Source: an uncultured Clostridia bacterium (lineage in GTDB: Bacteria > Bacillota > Clostridia > Oscillospirales > Ruminococcaceae). Taken from it: a stretch of 64,000 nt of DNA. The DNA is taken from contig CAMCFA010000002.1 of the NCBI GenBank assembly GCA_945873955.1, positions 1-64,000 on the forward strand, given 5' to 3'. The translations under genes and the position numbers were made by a program. Within the stretch, counting starts at the first letter, position 1. Every line of letters begins with the position of its first letter. Positions 26,001 through 33,024 of the stretch are shown piece after piece. Under the pieces are notes generated by a model that saw only the letters and a program-made list of their open reading frames with translations, was not told the origin of the DNA and searched no databases.

Positions 26001-29000
26001 CTCCCCGGCAACGCAAACCACACCGTAAGAGTTGGCACAAGCGTTACAGTGTATACTTATGACGAGGATACAAGCACTTGGATAGAAGTGCTGACATTGA
26101 CCGCTCCTGCGGCTGCTACCCTAGTTTATGACGGCGAAAGCCACGAGCTTATTACGGCAGGTACAACAGGCAGCGGCATAATGTCGTATTCCTCCGCAAA
26201 GGACGGCGAGTACAGCGACACAGTAATCCCCACCGGCAAGGACGCAGGCATTTACGAGGTCTGGTACAAGGTTACAGACGGCGAAACCCTGCTGGCAGGT
26301 CCCGACTGCGTTGAGGTTGAAATCGCCCGCGCTCCCGTAACCGTTACGGCAGACAACAAGAGCAAGGTTTTCGGCGAAACCGACCCCGCGCTTACTTATC
26401 AGGCAAGCGGGCTTATTAACGGCGAAACTCTCACAGGTGAGCTTACCCGTGCCGTGGGCGAGAATGTCGGCTCATACACCATCACACAGGGCACTCTCAC
26501 AAACGCCAACAACCCGAACTATGATATTACATTCACCGAGGGTACGCTCACGATAAATCCCGCGGATATTTCCGCAGCAACCGCAGAACAGGTCGACGCA
26601 TTCACCTACAACGGCAGGGCAAGAACCCCCGTATTTTCGGTAAAGCTCGGCGGCACAGAGCTTACCGCTAATGATTGTGATATAGAGGTATCACCGCAGA
26701 CAAACGCAGGCGAATACGCCGCGACTATCACGGGCAAGGGCAACTACACAGGCACTGTAAGCAACGCCAAGTGGACTATTGACAAGGCGGCTGTGACTAT
26801 CACCGCAAACAGCTACACGGTCAAGGTCGGCGACGCACTCCCGACATTTGAGTACAAGGTATCGGGGCTTGTGAACAACGAAACGCTGCCCATTACCGTG
26901 ACTGTTTCCTGCGCCGCAACGAACAGCGACAACGCAGGATCATTCCCGATTAGAGTATCGGGCGAAGATGAAAGCACGAATTACGAATACAACTATGTTA
27001 ACGGCACATTATCAATCACCGCAAAGAAAATTCAGACCATCACCGCCGATGATGTGACCTTCACCTATGGCGAAAGCGGCAAGAAGATTACCGCTGCGAC
27101 AAACGGTGACGGAGCGATTACCTACGCAGTTACAACAGGCAATGATGTTATCACCGTAGCCGCAGACGGCGCTATCACCGTTCTGAAAGCAGGTGTCTCA
27201 ACCGTTGAAATTACAGCGGCTGAAACCGATGTTTATGCGAAAGCTACCAAAACGGTTACAGTTACCGTAAAAAAGGCGGCTGTGACGATAACCGCGAACA
27301 GCTACACAATCAAGGTCGGTGACGCGCTCCCGACATTTAAGTACAAGGTAACGGGTCTTGCAAGCAACGAAACGATCCCGATTACCGTGACTATTTCCTG
27401 CTCCGCAACCGACAGCAATACAGCAGGAACATTCCCGATTACAGTTTCGGGCGCGGATGAAAGCACGAATCACACTTTCACTTATGTGGACGGCACTCTG
27501 AAAATCACGACAAAGGAAATTCAGACGATCACCGCCGAAGATGTCACGCTGACCTACGGCGAAACCGGCAAGAAGATTACCGCTGCAACAAGCGGCGACG
27601 GAGCAATTTCCTACTCTGTCAAGACAGGCGATGATGTTATCACCGTAGCCGCAGACGGTACAATTACCGCTCTGAAAGCAGGCACGGCAACCGTTGAAAT
27701 CACCGCGGCAGAAACCGAGGACTACGCGAAAGCAGTAAAGACGGTTACAGTTACCGTAAACAAGGCGGCTGTGACAATCACCGCAAACAGCTACACGGTC
27801 AATGTTGGCAAGGCACTCCCGACATTTGAGTATAAGGTAGCAGGTCTTGTGAACAACGACACGCTCCCGATTACCGTGACTATTTCCTGCACAGCAGACG
27901 ACAGCAGCACCGCGGGAACATACACGATTTCAGTTTCGGGTGTGGCAGAAAGCACAAACTATACTTTCACCTATGTGAATGGTACTCTGAAAATCACATC
28001 AAAGGAAACTCAGACAATCACCGCCGATGATGTCACGCTGACCTACGGCGAAACCGGCAAGAAGATTGCGGCAAAAACAAATGGTGACGGAGCAATTTCC
28101 TATGTGGTAAAAACAGGCTCTGATGTAATCAGCGTAGCCGCAGACGGTACAATTAAAGCTCTGAAAGCCGGTGTGGCAACCGTTGAAATCACAGCGGCAG
28201 AATCCGACGCTTACGAACAGGCGACAACGACGGTTACTGTAACAGTCAACAAGGCGGCTGTAACAATCAAGGCAGATGACAAAACTGTATATCAGAACGC
28301 AGCACTCCCCACATTTACTTATTCCGTAACAGGGCTTGCGAACGGCGATAATCTTTCGTTTACTCCCGTCCTAACCTGTGCGGCGGCAGACACAAGCACG
28401 GCAGGCACTTATGCGATTACCGTAACTATCGAGATAACCGAAGATGAGTGCTACACCTACACAGCGCAGAACGGAACTCTTACCGTACAGAAGAAGTCCT
28501 CCGGCGGCGGTGGAGGTGGCGGCGGAAACAGACCCTCTACCCCGACAGAACCCAACAACCCCTCTATCGGCGGCTATGCAAAAAGCTGGAGCGAGGTTGC
28601 GGCAGACCTTGCGAAACTCACTAACGGCTCTGAAACAACTATCCAGCTGAACGGCAATACCACAGTTCACGTTGAGGTAATCAAGGTTATTGCCGACCGT
28701 GACCTCAAGGTCACATTCGTTTACGACAGCGTTAAGAGCTGGAAAACAGACGGCGCAGAGATAACCACTCCTGCGGCGGCAGACCTGTCAATCATAGCAA
28801 CAAGCAAGCTGAAAACAGACACTCTGCGCGGAATATCCGGTTATCAGTTCTCCATGAACAATACGAATATCCCGACTGACCTCGAAATCGCATTCAAGAC
28901 CGAACACGCAGGCAAGTTCGCGAACCTCTACAAGTCTGTTGATGGCAAGCTTGTATTCGTGACCTGCGCAAAGCTCGGCGAGGACGGCAAGGTTATCCTG

Positions 29001-29234
29001 CCCGATGTCGTTGATAAGGGCGAGTATGTAGTAATGCTCTGCGAATTCAGCGACAGACTCGGCGATATGGATAACGACGGCATTATGAACGCAAAGGACG
29101 CTGCGGCTATCCTTAAGGACATAGTAGAGATTGAACCGGGCAAGAACCCGCTTATGGCGGACTTTAACGGCGACGGACGCATTAACGCTATGGACGCTGC
29201 GGCAATTCTGAAAAGGATTGTTGGTTTAGCGTAA
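23058..29234 (+). CDS. Giant secreted dockerin protein with beta-helix and MBG/Big repeats
   Basis: 2,058 residues from the ATG at 23058 (AAGGA 5 bases upstream), with a signal peptide ending near FGGIAFAED. Two arrays of 20-30 residue repeats (about 110-420 and 660-900), each with GAGIGGG and ITI(T/S)GG(T/N)VTA, predict a right-handed beta-helix. These are followed by a yeast-adhesin-like MBG domain (ADNKSKVFGETDPALTY...) and about three alternating Big_2-like (QTITADDVT.TYGE.GKKI) and MBG-like (AAVTITANSYTVKVGDALPT) units. Then come a GGGGGGGG linker, a domain of about 150 residues, and a C-terminal type I dockerin with two calcium loops (DMDNDGIMNAKD and DFNGDGRINAMD). Dockerins plug into cohesins of scaffoldins. 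No catalytic domain is seen; adhesion or a structural role is inferred. The preceding IS110 marks the locus as accessory. Confidence 0.85.
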   Translation: MNKLLRKLTAVVSAAAVAIAGVNFGGIAFAEDYTEQCAFELTGKGFNVELYELNYIVKISDGAELTIKNKNPEASTKDYIEVESGASASITLAGVNIDTPGCAFKIADDSTGDVTITLADDTENTLDSDKGAGLQKNGGTGTLTINGGENGTGKLTATGGPFCAGIGGGGSTENAAGSCSNIIINGGVITATGNYFGAGIGGGGSTLNSAGSCYNIIINGGTITATGDLKAAGIGGGGSVQGASGDGSGITITGGNVTATGGSLGAGIGGGGSNERTSGVGSDITITGGTVTANGGEYGAGIGGGGSTAYKGGDGSNITISGGIVFANGGNYSAGIGGGGARARAKGGSGLDIAISGGIVVATGNSSPGIGGGDSGDSKGITISGGTVSAIAANGGSGIGGSSFSYISDVSDIKITGGCVKTVTKKGYCSIGNGISETVPKNDSGENVYLRTYENTGDYPVKVDGADYTPINHKAADSADSNLYIYLTEGEHSVQFYVDGNWLNAPFVTPPVPFTNLQYNGAPQELVSAGNTTFGTLLYSLEENGEYTSAIPTATEVGTYTVWYKVESTSENTGTTPKSVEAIISNELLSITAADGSTLVKGEDYTYENSILTVKTVKPVVIANKDSENAIDHAIAIASGVSANVTLAGVNIDVSAKDNTAAFLIEDGGTGTVTVTLADDTQNTLKSGNVYAGLQKNDGNVALVIGGNGTLNAIGYKDGAGIGGGKDGSGSNITINSGTIYAKSYSNGAGIGGGNKGNGEHITINGGNVTADGDVGTAGIGGGFNGNGSDILITGGIVNAKGNTAAGIGGGINGNGSYITITGGKVTATGVGNGAGIGGGQDGSGSNIKISGGTVKATAESFGAGIGGGRDGSGTDITISGGTVTATGEGYADMGGAGIGGGMNAEASNIVITGGSVKAVSGYANTIGGGSGKGAVTPTLADKSTPVYLLTIDNPNGDDVSIDGVKYPTHDDEDGKKVYAYLPGNANHTVRVGTSVTVYTYDEDTSTWIEVLTLTAPAAATLVYDGESHELITAGTTGSGIMSYSSAKDGEYSDTVIPTGKDAGIYEVWYKVTDGETLLAGPDCVEVEIARAPVTVTADNKSKVFGETDPALTYQASGLINGETLTGELTRAVGENVGSYTITQGTLTNANNPNYDITFTEGTLTINPADISAATAEQVDAFTYNGRARTPVFSVKLGGTELTANDCDIEVSPQTNAGEYAATITGKGNYTGTVSNAKWTIDKAAVTITANSYTVKVGDALPTFEYKVSGLVNNETLPITVTVSCAATNSDNAGSFPIRVSGEDESTNYEYNYVNGTLSITAKKIQTITADDVTFTYGESGKKITAATNGDGAITYAVTTGNDVITVAADGAITVLKAGVSTVEITAAETDVYAKATKTVTVTVKKAAVTITANSYTIKVGDALPTFKYKVTGLASNETIPITVTISCSATDSNTAGTFPITVSGADESTNHTFTYVDGTLKITTKEIQTITAEDVTLTYGETGKKITAATSGDGAISYSVKTGDDVITVAADGTITALKAGTATVEITAAETEDYAKAVKTVTVTVNKAAVTITANSYTVNVGKALPTFEYKVAGLVNNDTLPITVTISCTADDSSTAGTYTISVSGVAESTNYTFTYVNGTLKITSKETQTITADDVTLTYGETGKKIAAKTNGDGAISYVVKTGSDVISVAADGTIKALKAGVATVEITAAESDAYEQATTTVTVTVNKAAVTIKADDKTVYQNAALPTFTYSVTGLANGDNLSFTPVLTCAAADTSTAGTYAITVTIEITEDECYTYTAQNGTLTVQKKSSGGGGGGGGNRPSTPTEPNNPSIGGYAKSWSEVAADLAKLTNGSETTIQLNGNTTVHVEVIKVIADRDLKVTFVYDSVKSWKTDGAEITTPAAADLSIIATSKLKTDTLRGISGYQFSMNNTNIPTDLEIAFKTEHAGKFANLYKSVDGKLVFVTCAKLGEDGKVILPDVVDKGEYVVMLCEFSDRLGDMDNDGIMNAKDAAAILKDIVEIEPGKNPLMADFNGDGRINAMDAAAILKRIVGLA

Positions 29235-29250
29235 GCACTACTAAATAGCG

Positions 29251-29282
29251 AAATGGGCGTACAGAAATGTGCGCCCATTTTG
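29251..29282 (+). terminator. Terminator of the dockerin gene
   Basis: AAATGGGCG (29251-29259) pairs with CGCCCATTT (29272-29280), ending in TTTT, 16 bases after the stop codon. Confidence 0.8.
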
Positions 29283-29311
29283 TGAGTCTGCTGAAAAGAA
29301 AACGGATTCCG

Positions 29312-29348
29312 AAAAAAACAAGCCGCACTCAACAGGGTGCGGCTTGTT
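29312..29348 (-). terminator. Terminator of the XRE gene at 29364
   Basis: 12-bp perfect stem AACAAGCCGCAC/GTGCGGCTTGTT (29317-29328 with 29337-29348); on the minus strand it continues into a run of T (29312-29318). Confidence 0.8.
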
Positions 29349-29363
29349 CTATCATAACGCTAA

Positions 29364-29606
29364 TCAGATACCCAGCAGGTCGTTAATCGTTACATTGAGT
29401 ACCTTTGAAATGAATATCAGCTCTATGTCGGTGACAAATCGCTGCCCCGACTCAATGCGCTGAACAGCGTTTTTGTCGATGTCCAATCCACCGCTTTTAA
29501 GTCTGTCTGCAAGCTCACGCTGGCTGATACGCAATTCTTTTCTCAACTTTGCAACTACTGTGCCGCAGATGTTGTTCCGCCCGTCTGCTGATTTGTTGGT
29601 GAACAT
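29364..29606 (-). CDS. Small XRE-family regulator
   Basis: 80 residues behind AGGAGG at 7 bases. Nearly the whole protein is one Cro/CI helix-turn-helix domain: VVAKLRKELRISQRELADRL, then LDIDKNAVQRIESGQRFVTD and ELIFISKVLNVTINDLLG. It has a consensus promoter and its own terminator, so it is a single-gene unit. It is probably a regulator left by, or belonging to, the integrated element whose integrase is at 31246. Confidence 0.85.
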   Translation of the reverse strand: MFTNKSADGRNNICGTVVAKLRKELRISQRELADRLKSGGLDIDKNAVQRIESGQRFVTDIELIFISKVLNVTINDLLGI

Positions 29607-29629
29607 ACTGATTCCTCCTGTTTTTGTTT

Positions 29630-29658
29630 ATTATATCATATTAGCCTGCTTGTGTCAA
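29630..29658 (-). promoter_or_regulatory. Consensus promoter of the XRE gene at 29364
   Basis: On the minus strand TTGACA (29653-29658), a 17-base spacer and TATAAT (29630-29635) match consensus in both boxes, 24 bases upstream of the start codon at 29606. Confidence 0.8.
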
Positions 29659-29799
29659 ATAGTAGTGACAGTTTTGTTTAGCAAACTATATATATTTCTT
29701 CATCGTAATTTTTTAATAGTTTCCCGATCTAACAAATCAAAATATTTAATATTTTGAGGTAAGTTTTGTGAAAGGCCGCCTATAAAAGTAGGAGTTATT

Positions 29800-30144
29800 T
29801 TATTTTTTCTGATGTTTTACAAGGCATTTAATGTAGCCTAAAACCTCATTTCTGTTATCAGCGCTCAGTTCTTTAACTTTATCCACCAATACCTTGATGA
29901 AATCATCTTGAAGCTTATATTCTACATCAGTCAATCCCATGAGATACTTGTCATCTGTTTCTAACATTTCAGCTAATCTCTTTGCCAGTATGTAATCTAC
30001 TACCCTCCTTCCGTTTTCATAGTGTCCTAAAGACGATGCCGATAGATTTAGTTTTTCGGCAAGCTGTTGTTGAGTTAGCCCTTTTTTCAACCTCAGTTCT
30101 CTTATTCGATTTGGGGCTGTATAATCCTTTGTGATTTTGCCCAT
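29800..30144 (-). CDS. XRE-family repressor of the integrative element
   Basis: 114 residues behind GAGGTGA. The N-terminal helix-turn-helix (NRIRELRLKKGLTQQQLAEK, LNLSASSLGHYENGRRVVDY, AKRLAEMLETDDKYLMG) is of the ImmR/CI kind. The C-terminal helices (LQDDFIKVLVDKVKELSADN) probably dimerise. It is divergent from the excisionase/integrase operon, and twin 11-bp boxes at 30201-30231 sit between the two transcription units. This is the classic position of a repressor controlling both its own gene and element excision. Repressor identity is inferred from that layout. Confidence 0.85.
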   Translation of the reverse strand: MGKITKDYTAPNRIRELRLKKGLTQQQLAEKLNLSASSLGHYENGRRVVDYILAKRLAEMLETDDKYLMGLTDVEYKLQDDFIKVLVDKVKELSADNRNEVLGYIKCLVKHQKK

Positions 30145-30200
30145 TCACATTCACCTCGTGTTTAGTATATCATATTTATGAAGCAAATGAAACAAAATCC

Positions 30201-30231
30201 TACATATTGTATTGTTTTCGTACACATTGTA
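30201..30231. promoter_or_regulatory. Tandem operator boxes
   Basis: TACATATTGTA (30201-30211) and TACACATTGTA (30221-30231) differ by one base and start exactly 20 bp apart, about two helical turns. They end 9 bases before the -35 of the rightward promoter. They are probable binding sites for the 29800 repressor. Confidence 0.65.
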
Positions 30232-30240
30232 CGATTTATA

Positions 30241-30268
30241 TTTACAAAAGTATATTCTGTGTTATAAT
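30241..30268 (+). promoter_or_regulatory. Rightward promoter of the element's excision operon
   Basis: TTTACA (30241-30246), a 16-base spacer and a perfect TATAAT (30263-30268), adjacent to the tandem boxes. The next convincing start codon is about 560 bases downstream, leaving an unusually long leader. Confidence 0.7.
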
Positions 30269-30275
30269 ACCAACA

Positions 30276-30826
30276 GGGATACAAAAGAGCCGACTGAATT
30301 TTGCATTTTGTTTCCAAGCTTGACAACACGGAATACACAATGGACAATGTTTATTATCCATAGCAAGTTAGTTCAACACTCTTATCCCACCAAGTTCATT
30401 GACAATTTCATAGCAGAGCGATAACAAAACCATCAACCGCAGCTCTTGATTGTGCGAAGATGTGCCTGTATTGATTCCGAGGGGTTATTCATTATCCGTG
30501 ACCACCTTCTATTTTGCGCGAGAATAACAATAACCCCGAAAGTCTGCCAATATCAACCCGAACCGTAAACGCATACGCGAAGGTAAGGTACGAGCATGAA
30601 AGGAACAACGCTGCCAAGATGGGATAATGATACTTCCGGCGACGGCTATGCCACAAGAATGGCTAGAGGTGAAACTCCTATGTTCGGGTGCGGACTACCC
30701 GATAATCGCTCTGAGCAATACACATCAATAACGCAAACGGCTCACGCCGTAAGCATGAGCCGTTTGCTAATATATCGGCTGAAACAGCCGTCCAAAACTA
30801 CAAAAAATTGAAAGGGGGAAATAATC
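30276..30826 (+). other. Long structured leader or non-coding RNA, no confident gene
   Basis: The region contains ordered stems: GGGGTTATT/AATAACCCC (30481-30489 with 30529-30537); CTA.GCC/GGCTAG near 30646-30666; TCGGGT/ACCCGA near 30684-30702; a perfect 12-bp stem GCAAACGGCTCA/TGAGCCGTTTGC (30733-30744 with 30756-30767); and CGGCTG/CAGCCG with an AAA loop (30776-30790). A 71-codon frame (30596-30811, starting MKGTTLPRWDND) overlaps the last stems behind a weak AAGG site. It could be a real small gene, but the ordered hairpins favour an RNA function such as an attenuator or leader of the excisionase. Confidence 0.5.
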
Positions 30827-31129
30827 GTGATTATGGGGAAAGACGAAAAAACACAGTTCATACGAAATGTGTGCGAACTTCTTGCGGAAGTTATACATAC
30901 ACCGGACGAGATTGCTGAAAAAGAAAATGTCCCATCAAATGACAAGGTTGAAATGCTTACCGTCAAGGAGTGTTCTGAACTCATGAGAGGTGTCGCTGTC
31001 AGCACGATCTACAAAATGGTGCGAAAGGAAAAACTGCCATGTGCCAGAGTAGGTGTTGGAGAAACCGGACGAATACTAATCCCAAAATCTGCGGTATTAA
31101 GATACCTGCATGAAGTTACCAACGATTAG
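30827..31129 (+). CDS. Excisionase-like helix-turn-helix protein
   Basis: 100 residues. A GTG start at 30827 stands 8 bases from AAGGGGG; an ATG two codons later is possible. The C-terminal 60 residues form a MerR/excisionase-type winged helix: MLTVKECSELMRGVAVSTIY, KMVRKEKLPCARVG and RILIPKSAVLRYL. The first 40 residues are a short acidic helical extension. It sits directly upstream of the integrase, the usual place for an Xis or directionality factor, although the integrase has its own promoter. Function is inferred from fold and position. Confidence 0.75.
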   Translation: MIMGKDEKTQFIRNVCELLAEVIHTPDEIAEKENVPSNDKVEMLTVKECSELMRGVAVSTIYKMVRKEKLPCARVGVGETGRILIPKSAVLRYLHEVTND

Positions 31130-31168
31130 AGAATTGAATAGTTTTTTCAAAAAAGATGGGGAAAGCAC

Positions 31169-31198
31169 TTGACAATTCAACGCTTTAAAGTGTATAAT
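31169..31198 (+). promoter_or_regulatory. Promoter of the integrase gene
   Basis: TTGACA (31169-31174), an 18-base spacer and a perfect TATAAT (31193-31198), 47 bases before the start codon at 31246. Confidence 0.75.
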
Positions 31199-31245
31199 GA
31201 TACATGGAAAAGTGTGGTCATGTGCTGAATTTAGGAGGGTTCAGC

Positions 31246-32445
31246 ATGGCAAACATAAGAAAAAGGGGAAAATCCTATCAGATTCGCGTTAGCTGCGGGT
31301 ATAAAGTCAATGGCGTACAGGTTGTACAGACCAGAACATGGACGCCGGACGAGGGCATGACAAACAAGCAAATCGAAAAAGAGATTAACCGACAGGCGCT
31401 TTTGTTCGAGGACGAGTGCTTAAAAGGTCATGTCACCGCAAACATCAAATTTGAAACATTTGCGGAAAGATGGTTCGAGGAATATGCAAAGCTCAACCTT
31501 AGAGGAACATCATTCACGCGAATGAAACAACTCACAGGACGCGTATATCCGGCAATAGGTCATCTCCGACTTGACAAAATAACTTCAAGGCATATACAGC
31601 AATTTATCACAGACCTGGCGTTCAACGGTAAAAATCAGAAAACAGGCAAACCGCTGGCGCGAAAAACCATAATCCACCATCTCAGCTTCATCTCCGATGT
31701 GTTTGAGTATGCCCTTAAAATGGATATGCTCACCGATAATCCCTGCCGCAGAGTTACAGTACCCAAAGGCGAGGTAGAAGAAAAGGATATTTACACGCGC
31801 GAGGAAGCAGATGAGATTGTTCGCTTGCTTGCAGACGAGCCAACAAAGTACAGGGTGTTCATCGTCCTAGCGCTTTGCACAGGCTTTAGACGCGGAGAGC
31901 TGCTCGGTCTTGAATGGAAAGACATCGATTGGGAAAATCACCTTATCCATATCCGCAGAACATCCTGCTATACCTCGGACAAGGGCATATACACCGACAC
32001 AACCAAGACAAGAAAGTCCAAGCGTATCCTAAAAGTTCAGCCGGAACTTATTGATCTTCTGAAACTCTACAAGGCAGAACAGGACCGGGAACGCGAACGT
32101 GTCGGCAGCAAGTGGGAGGAACACGACCGTCTTTTCATTAAATGGGACGGAAAACCAATCAACCCCGGTACACCCTATGGTTGGTTCAAGGAATTCTGCG
32201 AGAAAAAGAACATAAGGTTCTGTGATATACACTCCATGCGGCATTACAACGCTTCGGCGCTGATCGCAGCGGGTGTGGACATTGTAACAGTTTCGGGATT
32301 GTTAGGGCATTCGACAGTTACAACAACGGCAAACATCTACTGTCATGCCATGCAGGAGGCACAGGCGAAAGCAAGTGCCGCAGTTGCAAGCTCTTTAGAC
32401 CTCTCCGCTGTATCGGGGAACAAAAAAAGCAGCCTCGGTGCCTAG
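31246..32445 (+). CDS. int: Tyrosine-type site-specific integrase
   Basis: 399 residues from the ATG at 31246 behind AGGAGGG; an upstream in-frame ATG has no ribosome site. The N-terminal AP2-like arm-binding region (ANIRKRGKSYQIRVSCGYK) is followed by a SAM-like core-binding domain (FAERWFEEYAKLNL ... HIQQFITDL) and an intact catalytic domain: Arg in CTGFRRGELLGL, the beta-hairpin Lys in TKTRKSKR, HSMRHYNAS, LLGHSTVTTT and a terminal Tyr in ANIYCH. It is of the Tn916/ICE/phage type. It ends 125 bases before the 3' end of a tRNA-Glu gene, the expected attachment site, and all catalytic residues are present, so it is probably functional. Confidence 0.92.
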   Translation: MANIRKRGKSYQIRVSCGYKVNGVQVVQTRTWTPDEGMTNKQIEKEINRQALLFEDECLKGHVTANIKFETFAERWFEEYAKLNLRGTSFTRMKQLTGRVYPAIGHLRLDKITSRHIQQFITDLAFNGKNQKTGKPLARKTIIHHLSFISDVFEYALKMDMLTDNPCRRVTVPKGEVEEKDIYTREEADEIVRLLADEPTKYRVFIVLALCTGFRRGELLGLEWKDIDWENHLIHIRRTSCYTSDKGIYTDTTKTRKSKRILKVQPELIDLLKLYKAEQDRERERVGSKWEEHDRLFIKWDGKPINPGTPYGWFKEFCEKKNIRFCDIHSMRHYNASALIAAGVDIVTVSGLLGHSTVTTTANIYCHAMQEAQAKASAAVASSLDLSAVSGNKKSSLGA

Positions 32446-32485
32446 ACTCACCAAAGCTGCATTTTCTATGTTGTGGATGCCAATA

Positions 32486-32504
32486 ATGGACAAACAATGG
32501 ACAA
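32486..32504. repeat. Direct repeats, probable integrase arm sites
   Basis: ATGGACAA occurs at 32486-32493 and 32497-32504, 11 bp apart, between the integrase stop and tRNA-Glu. A third copy lies at 30340-30347. Short direct repeats beside the core site are typical arm-type sites for AP2-domain integrases. Confidence 0.5.
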
Positions 32505-32572
32505 CCACAAAAATCACAAAATCACAAATCCGCAAAACCTCTCTACAAAAGGATTTGCGGACTTAGATGTGG

Positions 32573-32644
32573 TGACCCGTACGGGAATTGAACCCATGAT
32601 TCCGCCGTGAAAGGGCGATGTCTTAACCTCTTGACCAACGGGCC
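32573..32644 (-). tRNA. tRNA-Glu (TTC anticodon)
   Basis: 72-base cloverleaf on the minus strand. The acceptor GGCCCGT pairs with ACGGGTC, the anticodon loop CTTTCAC carries TTC, and the T arm has GGTTCAATTCC. The discriminator A and an encoded CCA extend it to 32570. Its 3' end faces the integrase gene, making it the probable attachment site of the element to the left. Confidence 0.93.
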
Positions 32645-32684
32645 TAATAAAAAAACCGCACAACGAGGTATGCGGTTTTGATGG

Positions 32685-32758
32685 TAGCGGTAATCGGATT
32701 CGAACCAATGACACCCTGGGTATGAACCAAGTGCTCTAGCCAACTGAGCTATACCGCC
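32685..32758 (-). tRNA. tRNA-Met-type (CAT anticodon)
   Basis: 74-base cloverleaf. The acceptor GGCGGTA pairs with TACCGCT, with a G-T pair at position 1; D arm AGCTCAGTTGGCTAGAGC; anticodon loop TTCATAC; T arm GGTTCGAATCC; encoded CCA to 32682. A CAT anticodon can also be tRNA-Ile with modified lysidine; the elongator Met reading is preferred, but sequence alone is not decisive. Confidence 0.9.
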
Positions 32759-32892
32759 ATATCAAATCGCTGAGGAACTCTCAACGACTTAATTATTATA
32801 TCACACATAATCGGTTTTGTCAAGGGTTTTTTCAAAAATTTTTGAGAATCCTCAAAAATCCGCGCTATCCGACATAAAACCTCTCAGAACAG

Positions 32893-32920
32893 AAAAAAGG
32901 GGCTGCCGAACGACAGCCCC
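32893..32920 (-). terminator. Terminator of glnN
   Basis: GGGGCTG/CAGCCCC stem (32899-32905 with 32914-32920); on the minus strand it is followed by six T (32893-32898), about 100 bases past the glnN stop. Confidence 0.85.
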
Positions 32921-33024
32921 AAAAAGGGAAAGGGAGCGGGATATCTTAAAGCGAGAAATACGCTTTAAGTCAAATTTTAGTACCGCATACTCTATCTTTT
33001 CTGCGGGACGAACTCGTCTGAAGC

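Noticed and set aside
30596-30811. 71-codon frame as a confident gene
   Set aside because: The weak ribosome site and overlap with several perfect stems make an RNA explanation at least as likely, so it is described only within the leader.
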